Positions 40,584 to 50,328 of a stretch of 64,000 nucleotides of DNA are shown in pieces. This DNA is from Chryseobacterium viscerum. GTDB taxonomy: Bacteria > Bacteroidota > Bacteroidia > Flavobacteriales > Weeksellaceae. Positions within the stretch are counted from its first letter, which is position 1. Each line of letters opens with the position of its first letter. Both the position numbers and the translations under genes were made by a program. Under the pieces are notes generated by a model. That model was not told where the DNA came from and did no database searches. It saw nothing but the letters and a program-made list of their open reading frames with translations. The stretch spans positions 248,001 through 312,000 of the forward strand of contig NZ_PPEG02000006.1 of NCBI RefSeq assembly GCF_002899945.2, read 5' to 3'.

Positions 40584-41948
40584 TTACCAGGTGTGAACTT
40601 TATAATTTTTCAATAAAACTCCACTGAAGTAATTTCCTTTTATTCCTTCTATCACAGGATGCAGAGTTCTGGCGGCTCCATCCACTGAATCCAGTGGCGG
40701 AATATATCCCATCTCAAACTGTTTTTTTCTCAAACTTTCTTTAGCTCCTGTAGAAATCCACCCCACATCTACCGCACTCATATAGATCTGATCATTTTCA
40801 AATTCTTTTGCAGAAGTGAGTGTCATCATATTCAGAGCTGCCTTTGTCATATTGGTATGCGGGTGAAAAACCGTTTTATTTTCATAGCTGAAAATTCCTT
40901 CTGATGAAGTTACATTGATGATAAATTTTTCTTTAAACGCTGAGTTTTTCATCAATGGCTTCAGTTCTTTGATCAGGAAATAAGGCGCTATATGATTGAT
41001 GAGGTTTACCTCTACCAGTTCATACATAGAAACCTCTTCCAAAGTAGAATTCCAGCTTGTTTTTTCTCTGTTATCCACAGGTTGTCCAAAACGGGTAAGT
41101 GCCACCTGAGTTTCTTCATTGTGTGCATATTCCAATTTCGCTGTTTCGTTGGAAATTTCTGTCTGGTTCGGGATCAGGGTCGGTATATTCTTAAATTCTA
41201 CTCGTTTTTCCTTTTCACGTTTTATTATCGGCAGATAGTATTCATCAGGATATTTTATTGTCTGAGCTGCATTATTGATCAGAATATCCAGCGTATCAAA
41301 ATTGAATCTATAAAAGTTGATAAAATCCTGAATCGCCTTCAGATTTCTCAGATCCAAACCATAGATCCAGAGTCTGTCTTTCCAGTTTTCATAATCTGCC
41401 TCCTGCTGCATCAGTTCCATCGCCAATGCCGGAAAACGGGTTGTCAAAACCAAATTAGCTCCGTTTCTCAACACCTTCAATGCTGTGGCAAAACCTACCT
41501 TCACTCTTCCTCCTGTCAGGATTACATTTCTTCCTGTAAGATCTGTCGTTTCAAAACGTTTCTCATAGTTTTCTGCAGCGCAGACAGGGCATAATCTGGA
41601 ATAGAAAGAGTGCGCATACTGATAACTCTGGTTACAGCAGTAGCAGTTTTTGGGAATCTGAAGTTTTGTAAGTTGTACTTCTTCTTTTTCATTATCATAA
41701 TAAACAGAAACTCCCGCCAATGCTTTCTGCATCAAGACAGAATTGGAATTTACAGCCAAATCATGAGACTTCATCTCTGAATAATTTTCATGACGGCTTT
41801 GTCTTTTGGCGCTTTTATGAATTTTCGTAATCAGTCCTGAAAATGTTTTGTTATCAGGATTCAGGAACGGATCTTCCTTCAAGGCATCAAGAACCTTGAG
41901 ACATATTTCCCATTCTTCGGTTGAAAACTTTTGGTCTGATGTATTCAT
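40584..41948 (-). CDS. SDR-family oxidoreductase with zinc-ribbon insertion
   Basis: The 454-aa protein has an N-terminal helical part and then a four-cysteine zinc ribbon (CYCCNQ...CPVCA, about 108-140). A Rossmann SDR core follows: NVILTGGRVKVGFATAL (nucleotide loop), LDILINNAAQT (NNAA) and a late TKAALNMMT in place of YxxxK. The first gene of an operon whose promoter carries the Ro/Y element, it is followed directly by five tRNA or tRNA-like genes. The altered catalytic Tyr/Lys region (HPHTNMTKAALN) leaves activity open. A role on RNA or nucleotides is suggested only by context. Confidence 0.8.
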   Translation of the reverse strand: MNTSDQKFSTEEWEICLKVLDALKEDPFLNPDNKTFSGLITKIHKSAKRQSRHENYSEMKSHDLAVNSNSVLMQKALAGVSVYYDNEKEEVQLTKLQIPKNCYCCNQSYQYAHSFYSRLCPVCAAENYEKRFETTDLTGRNVILTGGRVKVGFATALKVLRNGANLVLTTRFPALAMELMQQEADYENWKDRLWIYGLDLRNLKAIQDFINFYRFNFDTLDILINNAAQTIKYPDEYYLPIIKREKEKRVEFKNIPTLIPNQTEISNETAKLEYAHNEETQVALTRFGQPVDNREKTSWNSTLEEVSMYELVEVNLINHIAPYFLIKELKPLMKNSAFKEKFIINVTSSEGIFSYENKTVFHPHTNMTKAALNMMTLTSAKEFENDQIYMSAVDVGWISTGAKESLRKKQFEMGYIPPLDSVDGAARTLHPVIEGIKGNYFSGVLLKNYKVHTW

Positions 41949-41967
41949 AGCTTCTGTTTTATATCTG

Positions 41968-42003
41968 CAAAACTAGAAGCATAGTACGCAATCATTTTAC
42001 GTA
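41968..42003 (-). promoter_or_regulatory. Ro/Y-regulon promoter, copy 5 (SDR/tRNA operon)
   Basis: The element at 41985-42003 (minus: TACGTAAAATGATTGCGTA) is followed 9 bp downstream by TAGTTTTG (41975-41968), 19 bp before the ATG. More than 30 kb from the other four copies, it keeps the same spacing. Confidence 0.75.
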
Positions 42004-42176
42004 GTATAAAAAAGGATAAAAAAATGCAAATTTTGTTGATTTGAGCTAATAGAATAACTGATAAAAAGCTAAAAAGTATCTTTTTAAGTTTAAAAAAATC
42101 GGCTTGATCTGTCTTATTTGCGAGCGTTTTTATTTTCCCGCAGGTTTCACAGATAACACAGATGTTTGTGTTTTAT

Positions 42177-42827
42177 TTATTCGTTGATAAATTTTTCCAG
42201 AAAGCCGATCAGTTTTGTTCCTCCATGGCTCCAGCGGATGCCATGACCATCTTTTTCCCGGACTTCAAAAACCAGTTCGTGTTTGTAATGAAAGAAAACA
42301 TTCCACCAGGTTTTATGATCAATGATATCATGGATTTTCGCCATTACTTTCTCTTGTTTCTGTTGATTGTTTCCTTTGATTTCACCCCAGAAATCATCAT
42401 TCATTCTTCCAATATGCTTTTCCCAGGCTCTTTGTGCAATGGTAATTTCGCTATTGAAAGGTTTCTGGCAGGCCTCAATCAGCATGGTTTTCAAAGGAGG
42501 AATCGCGTTCTCATCACGGATGCTTGCAGAGGTCAATCTTTGTCCTAAGATGTTCAACCAGTGTTCAAACGGAATGTTTTCCAGTAATTTTGTTTTAACC
42601 TTATCTGAATCGTTGTTCTCAAGGATCAGAATAAATTTTTCAAAGCTTTCCTGCCTGTCAACTTGTATTTCTTCGTTAAAATAAGGTAAATCCAGTTCTA
42701 AAGAATGGTTTTTAAATCTATCTATATTTTTTTCCAGATTTAGCAGATGTTCTTCAGCTAAAATAGCTTTGTACTGGTCTTTCCATGTTTGAGAAAACAG
42801 AGGAATATAGGGTTCAAACACGTTCAT
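42177..42827 (-). CDS. Uncharacterised 216-aa protein
   Basis: Starts MNVFEPYIPLFSQTWKDQYKAIL. Mostly helical, with a C-terminal WWNVFFHYKHELVFEVREKDGHGIRW. No known motif, signal peptide or membrane segment. It lies 3 bp after the DUF434 gene, so the two form an operon. Function unknown; linkage suggests it works with the DUF434 protein. Confidence 0.7.
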   Translation of the reverse strand: MNVFEPYIPLFSQTWKDQYKAILAEEHLLNLEKNIDRFKNHSLELDLPYFNEEIQVDRQESFEKFILILENNDSDKVKTKLLENIPFEHWLNILGQRLTSASIRDENAIPPLKTMLIEACQKPFNSEITIAQRAWEKHIGRMNDDFWGEIKGNNQQKQEKVMAKIHDIIDHKTWWNVFFHYKHELVFEVREKDGHGIRWSHGGTKLIGFLEKFINE

Positions 42828-42830
42828 ATT

Positions 42831-43550
42831 TTATACCATTTTAATCAGATTAACAGGAAGATCTTCTTCTCTGATCAAATAGCCGATCAGATTAAACCAT
42901 TCTTTGCAGTGATCCAAAATCCAGGCATCTGAGGAAACGATGAGTTCCGAACTTTCTGCCAGAAATTTATCGGGATTGTATTGCAGATCACCTTCCCAGT
43001 TGAGCTGATGTTGTTCGGCAAATTCAAGGATAATCTGCTTGATTCTTCCACTGTTGGACACCGGCTTGTCAAAGATCCATACAAGTTTCTCAATTTGATT
43101 TTTCTGATGAAAAGAAGCGACTAATTCTACGGCTCTTAAGGTTTGATTCACTCTTTTATACGTTCCATGAACTCCGGAAAGATCACGGATACAACCGTCC
43201 AATCCTTCAAAAACATAAGCTTTGGAAAGCAGACTTTCCAGCAGGATTAAAACATTAAAACCATCGAGATAAACTGTCTTTTCCTTTAAATCTGAGGCTT
43301 TCAAATGTTTCAATTGCCTGTTTTGAATCTGAATATCAGATGCGGATGCTCCCCGTAAAGCCTGTATCTGACGGGTTTTTAGTCTGTATCTGTTTCCTAC
43401 AAGTTCTGAAGCCGCTTTTTCCGGGTATTCTCTGGTCAGCAAATACTGCATATCTTCAACAGCCAGCTTCAGTTTGCTGATCTGCTTCTCTGAACCAAAC
43501 AGGGTATCATCGCCAGTGTTTTTTCCACGGTTTCTGTTATTCATACTCAA
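42831..43550 (-). CDS. DUF434 protein with PIN/NYN-like region
   Basis: The 239-aa protein has an N-terminal 60-110 basic region (ELVGNRYRLKTRQIQALRGASAS) characteristic of DUF434, followed by a domain with KTVYLDGFNVLILLES and VSSDAWILD. Its spaced acidic residues resemble PIN/NYN RNases. DUF434 proteins are, as I recall, linked by gene context to RNA repair and processing. It is the first gene of a two-gene operon next to the SDR/tRNA operon. Nuclease activity is inferred from the motifs. Confidence 0.8.
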   Translation of the reverse strand: MSMNNRNRGKNTGDDTLFGSEKQISKLKLAVEDMQYLLTREYPEKAASELVGNRYRLKTRQIQALRGASASDIQIQNRQLKHLKASDLKEKTVYLDGFNVLILLESLLSKAYVFEGLDGCIRDLSGVHGTYKRVNQTLRAVELVASFHQKNQIEKLVWIFDKPVSNSGRIKQIILEFAEQHQLNWEGDLQYNPDKFLAESSELIVSSDAWILDHCKEWFNLIGYLIREEDLPVNLIKMV

Positions 43551-43777
43551 AAATAGAATTTTTGGGGAATTTTTATGGCAAGAAAAAAGTTTTTATCATG
43601 GAATGTTGAGAAACCACCCCTCCAAAGGAAGGGAATGGAGCACACTCGACAGTAATATTTGTTAATACTATTGATATTCTTATATGAAATATCATTTCTT
43701 TCATTCTAATTTAGGATCTGTTATGTTTTCTACAACAAAAGAGATATTCTATACAACGTTTTGATATTTATTCGGAA

Positions 43778-43785
43778 TAAGTTTG
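43778..43785 (+). promoter_or_regulatory. -7 element of the DUF4822-type lipoprotein gene
   Basis: TAAGTTTG matches TAnnTTTG, 22 bp upstream of the ATG. A TTTTG lies only 14 bp upstream, so the -33 assignment is unsure. Confidence 0.45.
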
Positions 43786-43807
43786 CAAAGACTTAAAAAA
43801 TACTTTT

Positions 43808-44647
43808 ATGAATACACTGAAAAAATTATGTTATCTGTCTGCAGCCGTGCTGTTATCAGCATCTTTTGTTTCATGTTCAAGTGATGACAATGAAATCATT
43901 ATCGAACAGCAGACTCCCTCACAGGTACTGTCTTCTACTCCATGGGAAACTACTGGAGCTAAGGATAAAAATGGAAATAATGTTGCTCTTACTGATGCCA
44001 GCGTAGCCGGATATGTGGGATTTGCTTATTTTAAGGGAGATGGAAAGTTTGCCATTTACAACCTTACTGATGTATTGAGATCGATGGGAACCTGGTCTGT
44101 GGATGCACAGGGAAAAACCAGAACGATTGCGGCATTGAACCCAGATGGTACCACCATTTTCACCCGTGATGTTGAAATTCTTGTTTTAAACAGAAATGAA
44201 TTCACCTACAGAATACGTCCTAACTCCAGCGACCCGTCTATTTACTATGACATCATCCATACCAGAACGTCTCACGCAGAGCCGACAAATGGCCAGCTTA
44301 CATTGGCTTCTACTCCATGGGAAACCACGGGTGCTAAGGATAAAAGCGGAAACAATGTACCTTTAGCTGATGCCAGTGTAGCCGGATATGTAGGCTATTC
44401 TTACTTTAAAGCTAACGGAACTTTTAAAATTTTCGGTTTAAACGATGTTTTGAGATCTGAAGGGATGTGGTCTATTTCTCCTGACGGGAAAAAGAGAACG
44501 CTTACCACGCCTACTTTTACCCGTGTTGTAGATATTCTTACCCTGAACGAGACTACATTCACTTACAGAATTACTCCAGATGCTGCCAATCCGGCCGTAT
44601 TTTACGATATCATTCATACAAAGGTCAACCATAAGGAACCTTCGTAG
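43808..44647 (+). CDS. Lipoprotein with two DUF4822-like repeats
   Basis: The 279-aa protein has a signal peptide MNTLKKLCYLSAAVLLSASF with lipobox VSC, so it is a lipoprotein. Two homologous halves of about 115 residues follow, each with LxSTPWETTGAKDKxGNNV, DASVAGYVG and YDIIHT. I recall this module as DUF4822. Probably on the cell envelope; the negatively charged SSDDNE after the Cys is compatible with surface export in Bacteroidota. Function unknown. A strong terminator follows. Confidence 0.85.
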   Translation: MNTLKKLCYLSAAVLLSASFVSCSSDDNEIIIEQQTPSQVLSSTPWETTGAKDKNGNNVALTDASVAGYVGFAYFKGDGKFAIYNLTDVLRSMGTWSVDAQGKTRTIAALNPDGTTIFTRDVEILVLNRNEFTYRIRPNSSDPSIYYDIIHTRTSHAEPTNGQLTLASTPWETTGAKDKSGNNVPLADASVAGYVGYSYFKANGTFKIFGLNDVLRSEGMWSISPDGKKRTLTTPTFTRVVDILTLNETTFTYRITPDAANPAVFYDIIHTKVNHKEPS

Positions 44648-44670
44648 TGATTATTTTTTTGATATGAAGG

Positions 44671-44702
44671 AAAAACCTGCCCAGTGATGGGCAGGTTTTT
44701 AT
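44671..44702. terminator. Terminator after the lipoprotein gene
   Basis: AAAAACCTGCCC/GGGCAGGTTTTT 12-bp stem, 6-nt loop, then T-rich DNA. Works for both strands. Confidence 0.9.
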
Positions 44703-44745
44703 TTTTTTTAATTAAACGAATGAAGAACGTGCTAATTGTAATTCA

Positions 44746-45795
44746 TTAAATATATTCCTCCCACCATTTTTTCCAGGTTACCGTCCCCAGCTGGTCCAAA
44801 TCTACCTTTTCGCCAATCATAGGAAGGGTAATGGGTATATTGTTTTCTTCTGCATTTTTTGAGGCAAGCTCTAAAGGTTCATACCAGATGTGCTGTGCCA
44901 GTTTGAATTTTGAGTTGTGAACAGGAATGAAATTTTTGGCTTTCAGTTCTTTTATTTCCGAGATCAACTGATCCGGCAAGGTATGAATGTAAGGCCACAT
45001 TTCGTTATATTGTCCGGTCTCCATTACTGCTAAATCAAACGGTCCGTATTTTTCTCCAATTTCTGTAAAATGATTTCCGTAGCCGCTGTCTCCACCCAGA
45101 AACAGATTTTTTGTAGGTGTTTTCAACACAAAGGAAGTCCAGAGGGAGATATTACGGTTCAGTAATCTTCCGGAAAAGTGCCGTGCAGGAGTAAGTGTTA
45201 TTCTGAAACCTTCTGCAATGTCTATGCTTTCCCACCAGTTTTTTTCAATGATTTTATCAAAACTCCAGCCCCAGTATTCAAAGTGCTGGCCGGTTCCTAA
45301 TCCACAAATAACTTTTCCAACTTTATCTTTTAATTCCTGAACGGTTTTATAATCGAGATGATCCCAATGATCATGTGAAATAAGCAGGAAGTCTATGTCC
45401 GGCATATGCTCCGGCTTGTAATAATCGGCTCCCTGGAAAGCTTTTATAGAGCCTGGCATAGGGGAAGCATTTCCACTGAAAACAGGGTCTATCAGAAATT
45501 TCTTGCCATCCACCTGTATGAAATAGGAACTGTGCCCAAACCATACCAAAACATTTTCTTCAGGCGGAAGGTTCCTAAGGTCTGTCACCACAAATGGGAG
45601 AGCCGTGCGGGGTGATGTATTTTCTACTTTACACAGGGTTTGGAGAAGTACTTTGGTCATACTTTCTCCTTCTAATAAAGACGGTGTTGTCAATATATTC
45701 TGAAATTTCCCATTGAGATAGTTGGGAAGTGTACTGAAATATTCTTTTCTTTTTTCATCGGGAAACTGCCCGAGCTGTCTTGCTAAATTTTTCAT
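44746..45795 (-). CDS. UlaG-like metallo-beta-lactamase fold hydrolase
   Basis: The 349-aa protein has the zinc motif ISHDHWDHLDY (HxHxDH), GGDSGYG with a metal-bridging Asp, and a late FIPVHNSKF. The region WFGHSSYFIQVDGKKFLIDPVFS matches the UlaG/NAPE-PLD branch, which acts on lactones or phosphodiesters. It lies 11 bp after the antiporter gene on the same strand. Substrate unknown. Confidence 0.88.
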   Translation of the reverse strand: MKNLARQLGQFPDEKRKEYFSTLPNYLNGKFQNILTTPSLLEGESMTKVLLQTLCKVENTSPRTALPFVVTDLRNLPPEENVLVWFGHSSYFIQVDGKKFLIDPVFSGNASPMPGSIKAFQGADYYKPEHMPDIDFLLISHDHWDHLDYKTVQELKDKVGKVICGLGTGQHFEYWGWSFDKIIEKNWWESIDIAEGFRITLTPARHFSGRLLNRNISLWTSFVLKTPTKNLFLGGDSGYGNHFTEIGEKYGPFDLAVMETGQYNEMWPYIHTLPDQLISEIKELKAKNFIPVHNSKFKLAQHIWYEPLELASKNAEENNIPITLPMIGEKVDLDQLGTVTWKKWWEEYI

Positions 45796-45806
45796 TCCCT
45801 TAATTT

Positions 45807-47384
45807 TTACATTCTGAGTCTTTCTTCTTCCAGGTCCAGCCTTGTTAAATAATGTCTAATATATTCTTCGTCAATATTCGGATTACGTCTGTTTTCTTCC
45901 CGAAGCCAAATTCTTTGCTGTTCGATCGTTTCAAAATAGATTTGTTTAGCTTCTTCAGACATCTCATGAGTAGAGTCTTCTTTATCTTCCTGCTCCCAGC
46001 GGTCCATCAGTTTGCTAAAATATTCATTTTCGCTTCTTCTTTCTTTATAATTTTCATCCAGATACCTGAAGGATACCCGGCGCATTTCTCTTCTCAGGAA
46101 ATATTCAGATTCTTCTTCGGACATTCCTGCTCCGGAATCGGATAAATTGAGCTTTTTGATCAATGCAGGCAGTGTCAATCCCTGAATAATCAAAGTGGTA
46201 AGAATCACGATGAAGGTAATAAAAAGAATAAGATCACGGTGCGGAAAAGGCTGCCCATTTTCCATTACGATGGGAATAGACAATGCTGCTGCTAATGAAA
46301 CTACCCCCCGCATTCCTGTCCAGCCCATCAGTAATGGAGCTTTCATTCCCGGATCTCTATCTGCAACATTAATGAAATTTCGCATGATGAGTGTAACGAA
46401 AACCGCACCAAAACCAGACAATAACCGGACAATAACCAGTACTACTGTTATCAATAATCCGTAGCCAACGGCATCGGATAAACTTATCCCTTCTTTTCTC
46501 AATCCCACCATAATTTCCGGCAGATCCAGCCCGATCAGCAAGAACACAATTCCGTTGATCAGAAATACAAAGCTTTCCCATACATTGGAGCCTCTTAATC
46601 TGGATTGTGAGGTTTTAAAAATCTGATGTCTTCTAACGGAAAGAAACAATCCGCCGCTTACCACGGCCAATACCCCCGAAGAGTGCACTTCTTCAGCGGC
46701 AATATACATCACATAGGGAGCAACAAGACTGAGTATTGCATCCATATTGACATCGGTAGGGAATATTTTCCCAATTTCAAGGAAGATAAAAGCAAGTATA
46801 ATCCCTATTCCCAATCCGCCGAATACCATCCATCCAAAACTTACCGCCGCATCCTGCCATATAAACTGTCCCGTAGCCACGGCAACCATTGCAAACCTAA
46901 AAATGATCAGTGAGGAAGCATCATTGAATAAACTTTCTCCTTCCAAAACCGTAGATACATTTTTGGGAACTTTCACAAATTTCAAAATCGCTCCGGCGCT
47001 TACAGCATCCGGGGGTGATACAATTCCTCCCAACACAAAGCCTAATGCCAGTGAAAATCCGGGAATGTATGAATTGGCTACAAAAGCTACGGATATTGCC
47101 GTAAGGAAAACAACAATAAAGGCAAAACTGGTAATAATGCGCCTCAGTTTCCAAATTTCTTTCCAGGAGACGGCAAAGGCAGCTTCGTATAAAAGCGGAG
47201 GCAGGAAGATGATAAAAATAAGTTCGGGATCAATTTTCAACACCGGCAGTCCGGGGATAAAACTGATAAGAAGTCCGGCAATAACCAGAATGATTGGGTA
47301 TGCTACTTTTAAACGATTAGCCAGCATAATAGCACCAATGATTACCAGGACTAATCCTAAGTAATAAATAAAATTTTCCACCAT
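45807..47384 (-). CDS. CPA1-type Na+/H+ antiporter
   Basis: The 525-aa protein has about 12 membrane segments (1-410), the CPA1 marks FLPPLLYEAAF, GGIVSPPDAVSAGAI and EGESLFNDASSLI (Asp/Asn-Asp ion site), then a hydrophilic tail of about 110 residues. It exchanges Na+ or K+ for H+ at the inner membrane. It starts MVENFIYYLGLVLVIIGAIML. It precedes the UlaG-like gene in an operon. Confidence 0.92.
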   Translation of the reverse strand: MVENFIYYLGLVLVIIGAIMLANRLKVAYPIILVIAGLLISFIPGLPVLKIDPELIFIIFLPPLLYEAAFAVSWKEIWKLRRIITSFAFIVVFLTAISVAFVANSYIPGFSLALGFVLGGIVSPPDAVSAGAILKFVKVPKNVSTVLEGESLFNDASSLIIFRFAMVAVATGQFIWQDAAVSFGWMVFGGLGIGIILAFIFLEIGKIFPTDVNMDAILSLVAPYVMYIAAEEVHSSGVLAVVSGGLFLSVRRHQIFKTSQSRLRGSNVWESFVFLINGIVFLLIGLDLPEIMVGLRKEGISLSDAVGYGLLITVVLVIVRLLSGFGAVFVTLIMRNFINVADRDPGMKAPLLMGWTGMRGVVSLAAALSIPIVMENGQPFPHRDLILFITFIVILTTLIIQGLTLPALIKKLNLSDSGAGMSEEESEYFLRREMRRVSFRYLDENYKERRSENEYFSKLMDRWEQEDKEDSTHEMSEEAKQIYFETIEQQRIWLREENRRNPNIDEEYIRHYLTRLDLEEERLRM

Positions 47385-47548
47385 TGTTTTTTTATTAATT
47401 TTTTAAACCAAGTCTCTATTCTTTGATAACAAAAGTTTAAAAGAAAAATAAATATAAGATTTTGAGATGTGAAAATACAATTGATTTGGAAAAAAATTTA
47501 AATCCGTTCTATTTCAAATTTTATAAAAATAAATGTGATCCTTAGAAA

Positions 47549-48250
47549 TCATGCAACCAGCCAAAGCATAATAATTCCTAATACGAAACAGCATAGTATC
47601 ATTATAGCAAGAGTCTCTGCTAGAAATTTCCAATATTTTTTGTGATCGAATGTAAAATCAACAGGGTTGATATAGTAGACATCATAAACCAAAGGATCTA
47701 TCCGCAAGTCTGGTCTGAAATACACAATTCCCTGAATATACCTTCGCCTTAAAGCTTTTAAATTTCCAATAAACGAACTGTAACCTGCGTCCATTCCATT
47801 AAAATCTACTTCTGCTACCGAGCCATTGTCATTTACTTTCAATATATAGGTTTTGTGCCTTGGACTGACACTCACATCATATTCATCAGAAAAGGAATAT
47901 TTTTTCAGATTACTGTAAAGAATTTTATCTATTGTTCCATTGGCTATTTCGTAATGAATTCCCTGATCATCAACGACTATCTTTCTGACCACTCTTTTTC
48001 TGATTTTCTTCTGATATAGAATAAAACGGTATATGCCAAAAGCAAGAGCCGGATAATACAGTATCGAAACTATAGTAAATAATACAACTTTATTACTGAG
48101 CACAATGGGCAATCCTACTATCAAAAGAAACGCTGCCACCAATAAAAGGATCCCGGAAATCCTGGTCAGCCAGGTCATGAACCTCCATGTTTTAGAAACT
48201 AACGGTAAAAAATCTTTTCTTACATCCTCTCGCATCTGTTCAAGATACAA
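47549..48250 (-). CDS. Uncharacterised membrane protein
   Basis: The 233-aa protein has two membrane helices near 28-80 (ISGILLLVAAFLLIVGLPIVL; LFTIVSILYYPALAF), one at the C-terminus (ETLAIMILCCFVLGIIMLWLV), and a beta-rich cytoplasmic middle (VDDQGIHYEIANGTIDKILYSNLKKY) with the feel of a YcxB-like PH-type domain. No enzyme motif. Function unknown. Confidence 0.7.
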   Translation of the reverse strand: MYLEQMREDVRKDFLPLVSKTWRFMTWLTRISGILLLVAAFLLIVGLPIVLSNKVVLFTIVSILYYPALAFGIYRFILYQKKIRKRVVRKIVVDDQGIHYEIANGTIDKILYSNLKKYSFSDEYDVSVSPRHKTYILKVNDNGSVAEVDFNGMDAGYSSFIGNLKALRRRYIQGIVYFRPDLRIDPLVYDVYYINPVDFTFDHKKYWKFLAETLAIMILCCFVLGIIMLWLVA

Positions 48251-48265
48251 AAAAAGTCAATAATA

Positions 48266-48302
48266 TAAAAGAGCCACAGTGGCACACCATGACTCTTTTT
48301 AC
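48266..48302. terminator. Terminator after the phoD-like gene
   Basis: AAAAGAG.CA...TG.CTCTTTT arms around an inner GTGGCAC; T-run on either strand. It lies between the phoD-like gene and the membrane protein gene. Confidence 0.7.
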
Positions 48303-48334
48303 TTAATTGAAAATAAGATATGATTGAATTGAAA

Positions 48335-50085
48335 CTATGAGATCGTATATGTTTTTTCTGTTGTGGTATTATAGGTATCAGAGATGATATTGTCTACAAA
48401 CCTCCACTCTGCTACAGAACTGCCGGAAGTAAATTTTACATGCAGGTATCCTCTTTTATAGAGATTCGCATACTCAAGGTCATCAATCAGCAATGAGAAT
48501 GCCTGAGCCAGTTCTATTGCTTTTGCAGGGTCTGAAGTTATTCCGAGATACCCTTCCAACCCCGGAGAAGAAACGGAACTGCAAGCTAATTCGGTTCCAA
48601 TGAATTTCCCCTGTGCATCGGTAAGTTTTCCTAGCCATGCGTTGTGGGTATCTCCAGCCAATACCACTACATTTTTTCCTACAAGAACGGAATACAGCTG
48701 TTCTCTTTCCATGAAATATCCATCCCAGGCATCCAAATTATAGGGTAAAGTAGTTGTGATTCTGGCGATTTCCTGCGGAGTCAATGTAGGATCCTGCTGC
48801 TTGTATCTTGTTTTGATAATAATCAGTTGTGTGATAGTATTTTGAAGAGCCTGCATCGTGGCTGGCTGTGCGCTTCCGTGTTGTTTTATTTCTGCAAGAA
48901 TCTGGTTCAAAAGCATCAAAAGTTCGGCAGGAACCATCATTTTAGTCATTAAAATCTGTTGTCCCAGTACTTTCCATTTTGCTGTATCGCCATTGATCTG
49001 AGAACCCAGCCATGACATCTGCTCGCTTCCTATCAGTTTTCTGCTGGTGCTTAAGAAATCTGTTTTAAACTGTACCTGATTAAAGTTTCCTGCATTATCC
49101 ACATAATCGGAATATTCCATCTGTTTATCTCTTGCAATCACTCTTGTATCCATCATATAAAGAGATACGATATTTCCGAAGTTGAAACTTCTGTAAATTC
49201 TCATATCCTTCCCAGTTTTAAGGGGAATATATTCACTGTATGCCTGGAAAGCAGCCATCTTTCTGGCTTGAAAATCACCTTCATTGGGCTGATGGTTTTC
49301 TGCTCCGGATTTATAGGTATCATTGGCAAATTCATGATCGTCCCAAACACAAATGAACGGCTTTTTTTGATGAAGAAGCTGAAGATTTTTATCTCCCGGT
49401 ATTGTCTGTATCGTTCTCTGTAATCGCTGAGATTAAGGATTTCCTTTGCCGGCTGATGTGCTCTTCCTAATTGATTGGTATAAGGATTTGTTCCGTATTG
49501 CCCGGGTGCATATTCATAGATATAGTCTCCAAGGTGTACAACAACATCTGCTTCAGATTTTGCAATCGCTCCATATACATTAAAAAGGCCTGCAGGGAAG
49601 TTGGAGCAGGATACTACCGCCATTTTCACCTCGTTTACCGCATCTGATTTTGAAGGTAAAGTAAGGGTTTCCCCTGTTACACTCACTTCTTTGGTTTTGT
49701 TATTATAGAATCTGTAGTAATATTTTGTATTGGAAGAGATATTCTGTACATCTACAGCTACCGTAAAATCATTCACTGCTGTGGCATTTGTCTGACCTCT
49801 TCTTACGACTTCTGAAAAGTTGCTGTTCTTGCTTATTTCCCAGGTAATTTCCGCATCAGTTCCTTTAGAATATCTGGTCCAGATAATGATTCCTGTTGCG
49901 CTGGGATCAAAACTTGCCACTCCGGATTCAAAACCTCCATTTTTAAGATCATCGGGAGCATTTCCATTTTCTGTAAAATCGTCACTGCAACTTTCAATTA
50001 AGGGTGCAATGAAAATTCCTCCGGCTGCCAATAGTGAATTTTTAAGAAATCTTCTTCTGTTGAATTGGTTATTGTTTTCCATCAT
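48335..50085 (-). pseudogene. phoD: Alkaline phosphatase D-like (PhoD) gene, frameshifted
   Basis: The N-terminal part (from 50085) has a Tat-type signal NRRRFLKNSLLAAGG with lipobox IESC, the PhoD N domain and VSCSNFPAGLFNVYG...VVHLGDYIYEY. After about codon 220 (YRQYRE) the frame is lost near 49405, and the family continues in the next frame as KNLQLLHQKKPFICVWDDHEF and on to 48335. A run of three C (plus strand) at this place would restore the frame if it were four, so a one-base deletion or a sequencing error explains it. The split leaves no single frame with both metal-binding halves. Confidence 0.85.
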
Positions 50086-50328
50086 TACTTTTTCTGCAAA
50101 GCAACGGGATATGGGGAAGAAGGGTGTTAACTGTGTTTTAAATATCTTTTATGCTTTTTTAAACAAATGTTTAATGTTATGCATAAGAAATTCAACAATA
50201 TACCCCATAGCATTTAGCAATGATTATACAGAAAAGGAAACCAAAAATGGTTTCCTTTTTTCGATAAGTTTCCTATAAGAAACGTTGTTTTTTCATCAAA
50301 TATATTATTTAGGACTCCTAACTTTATG

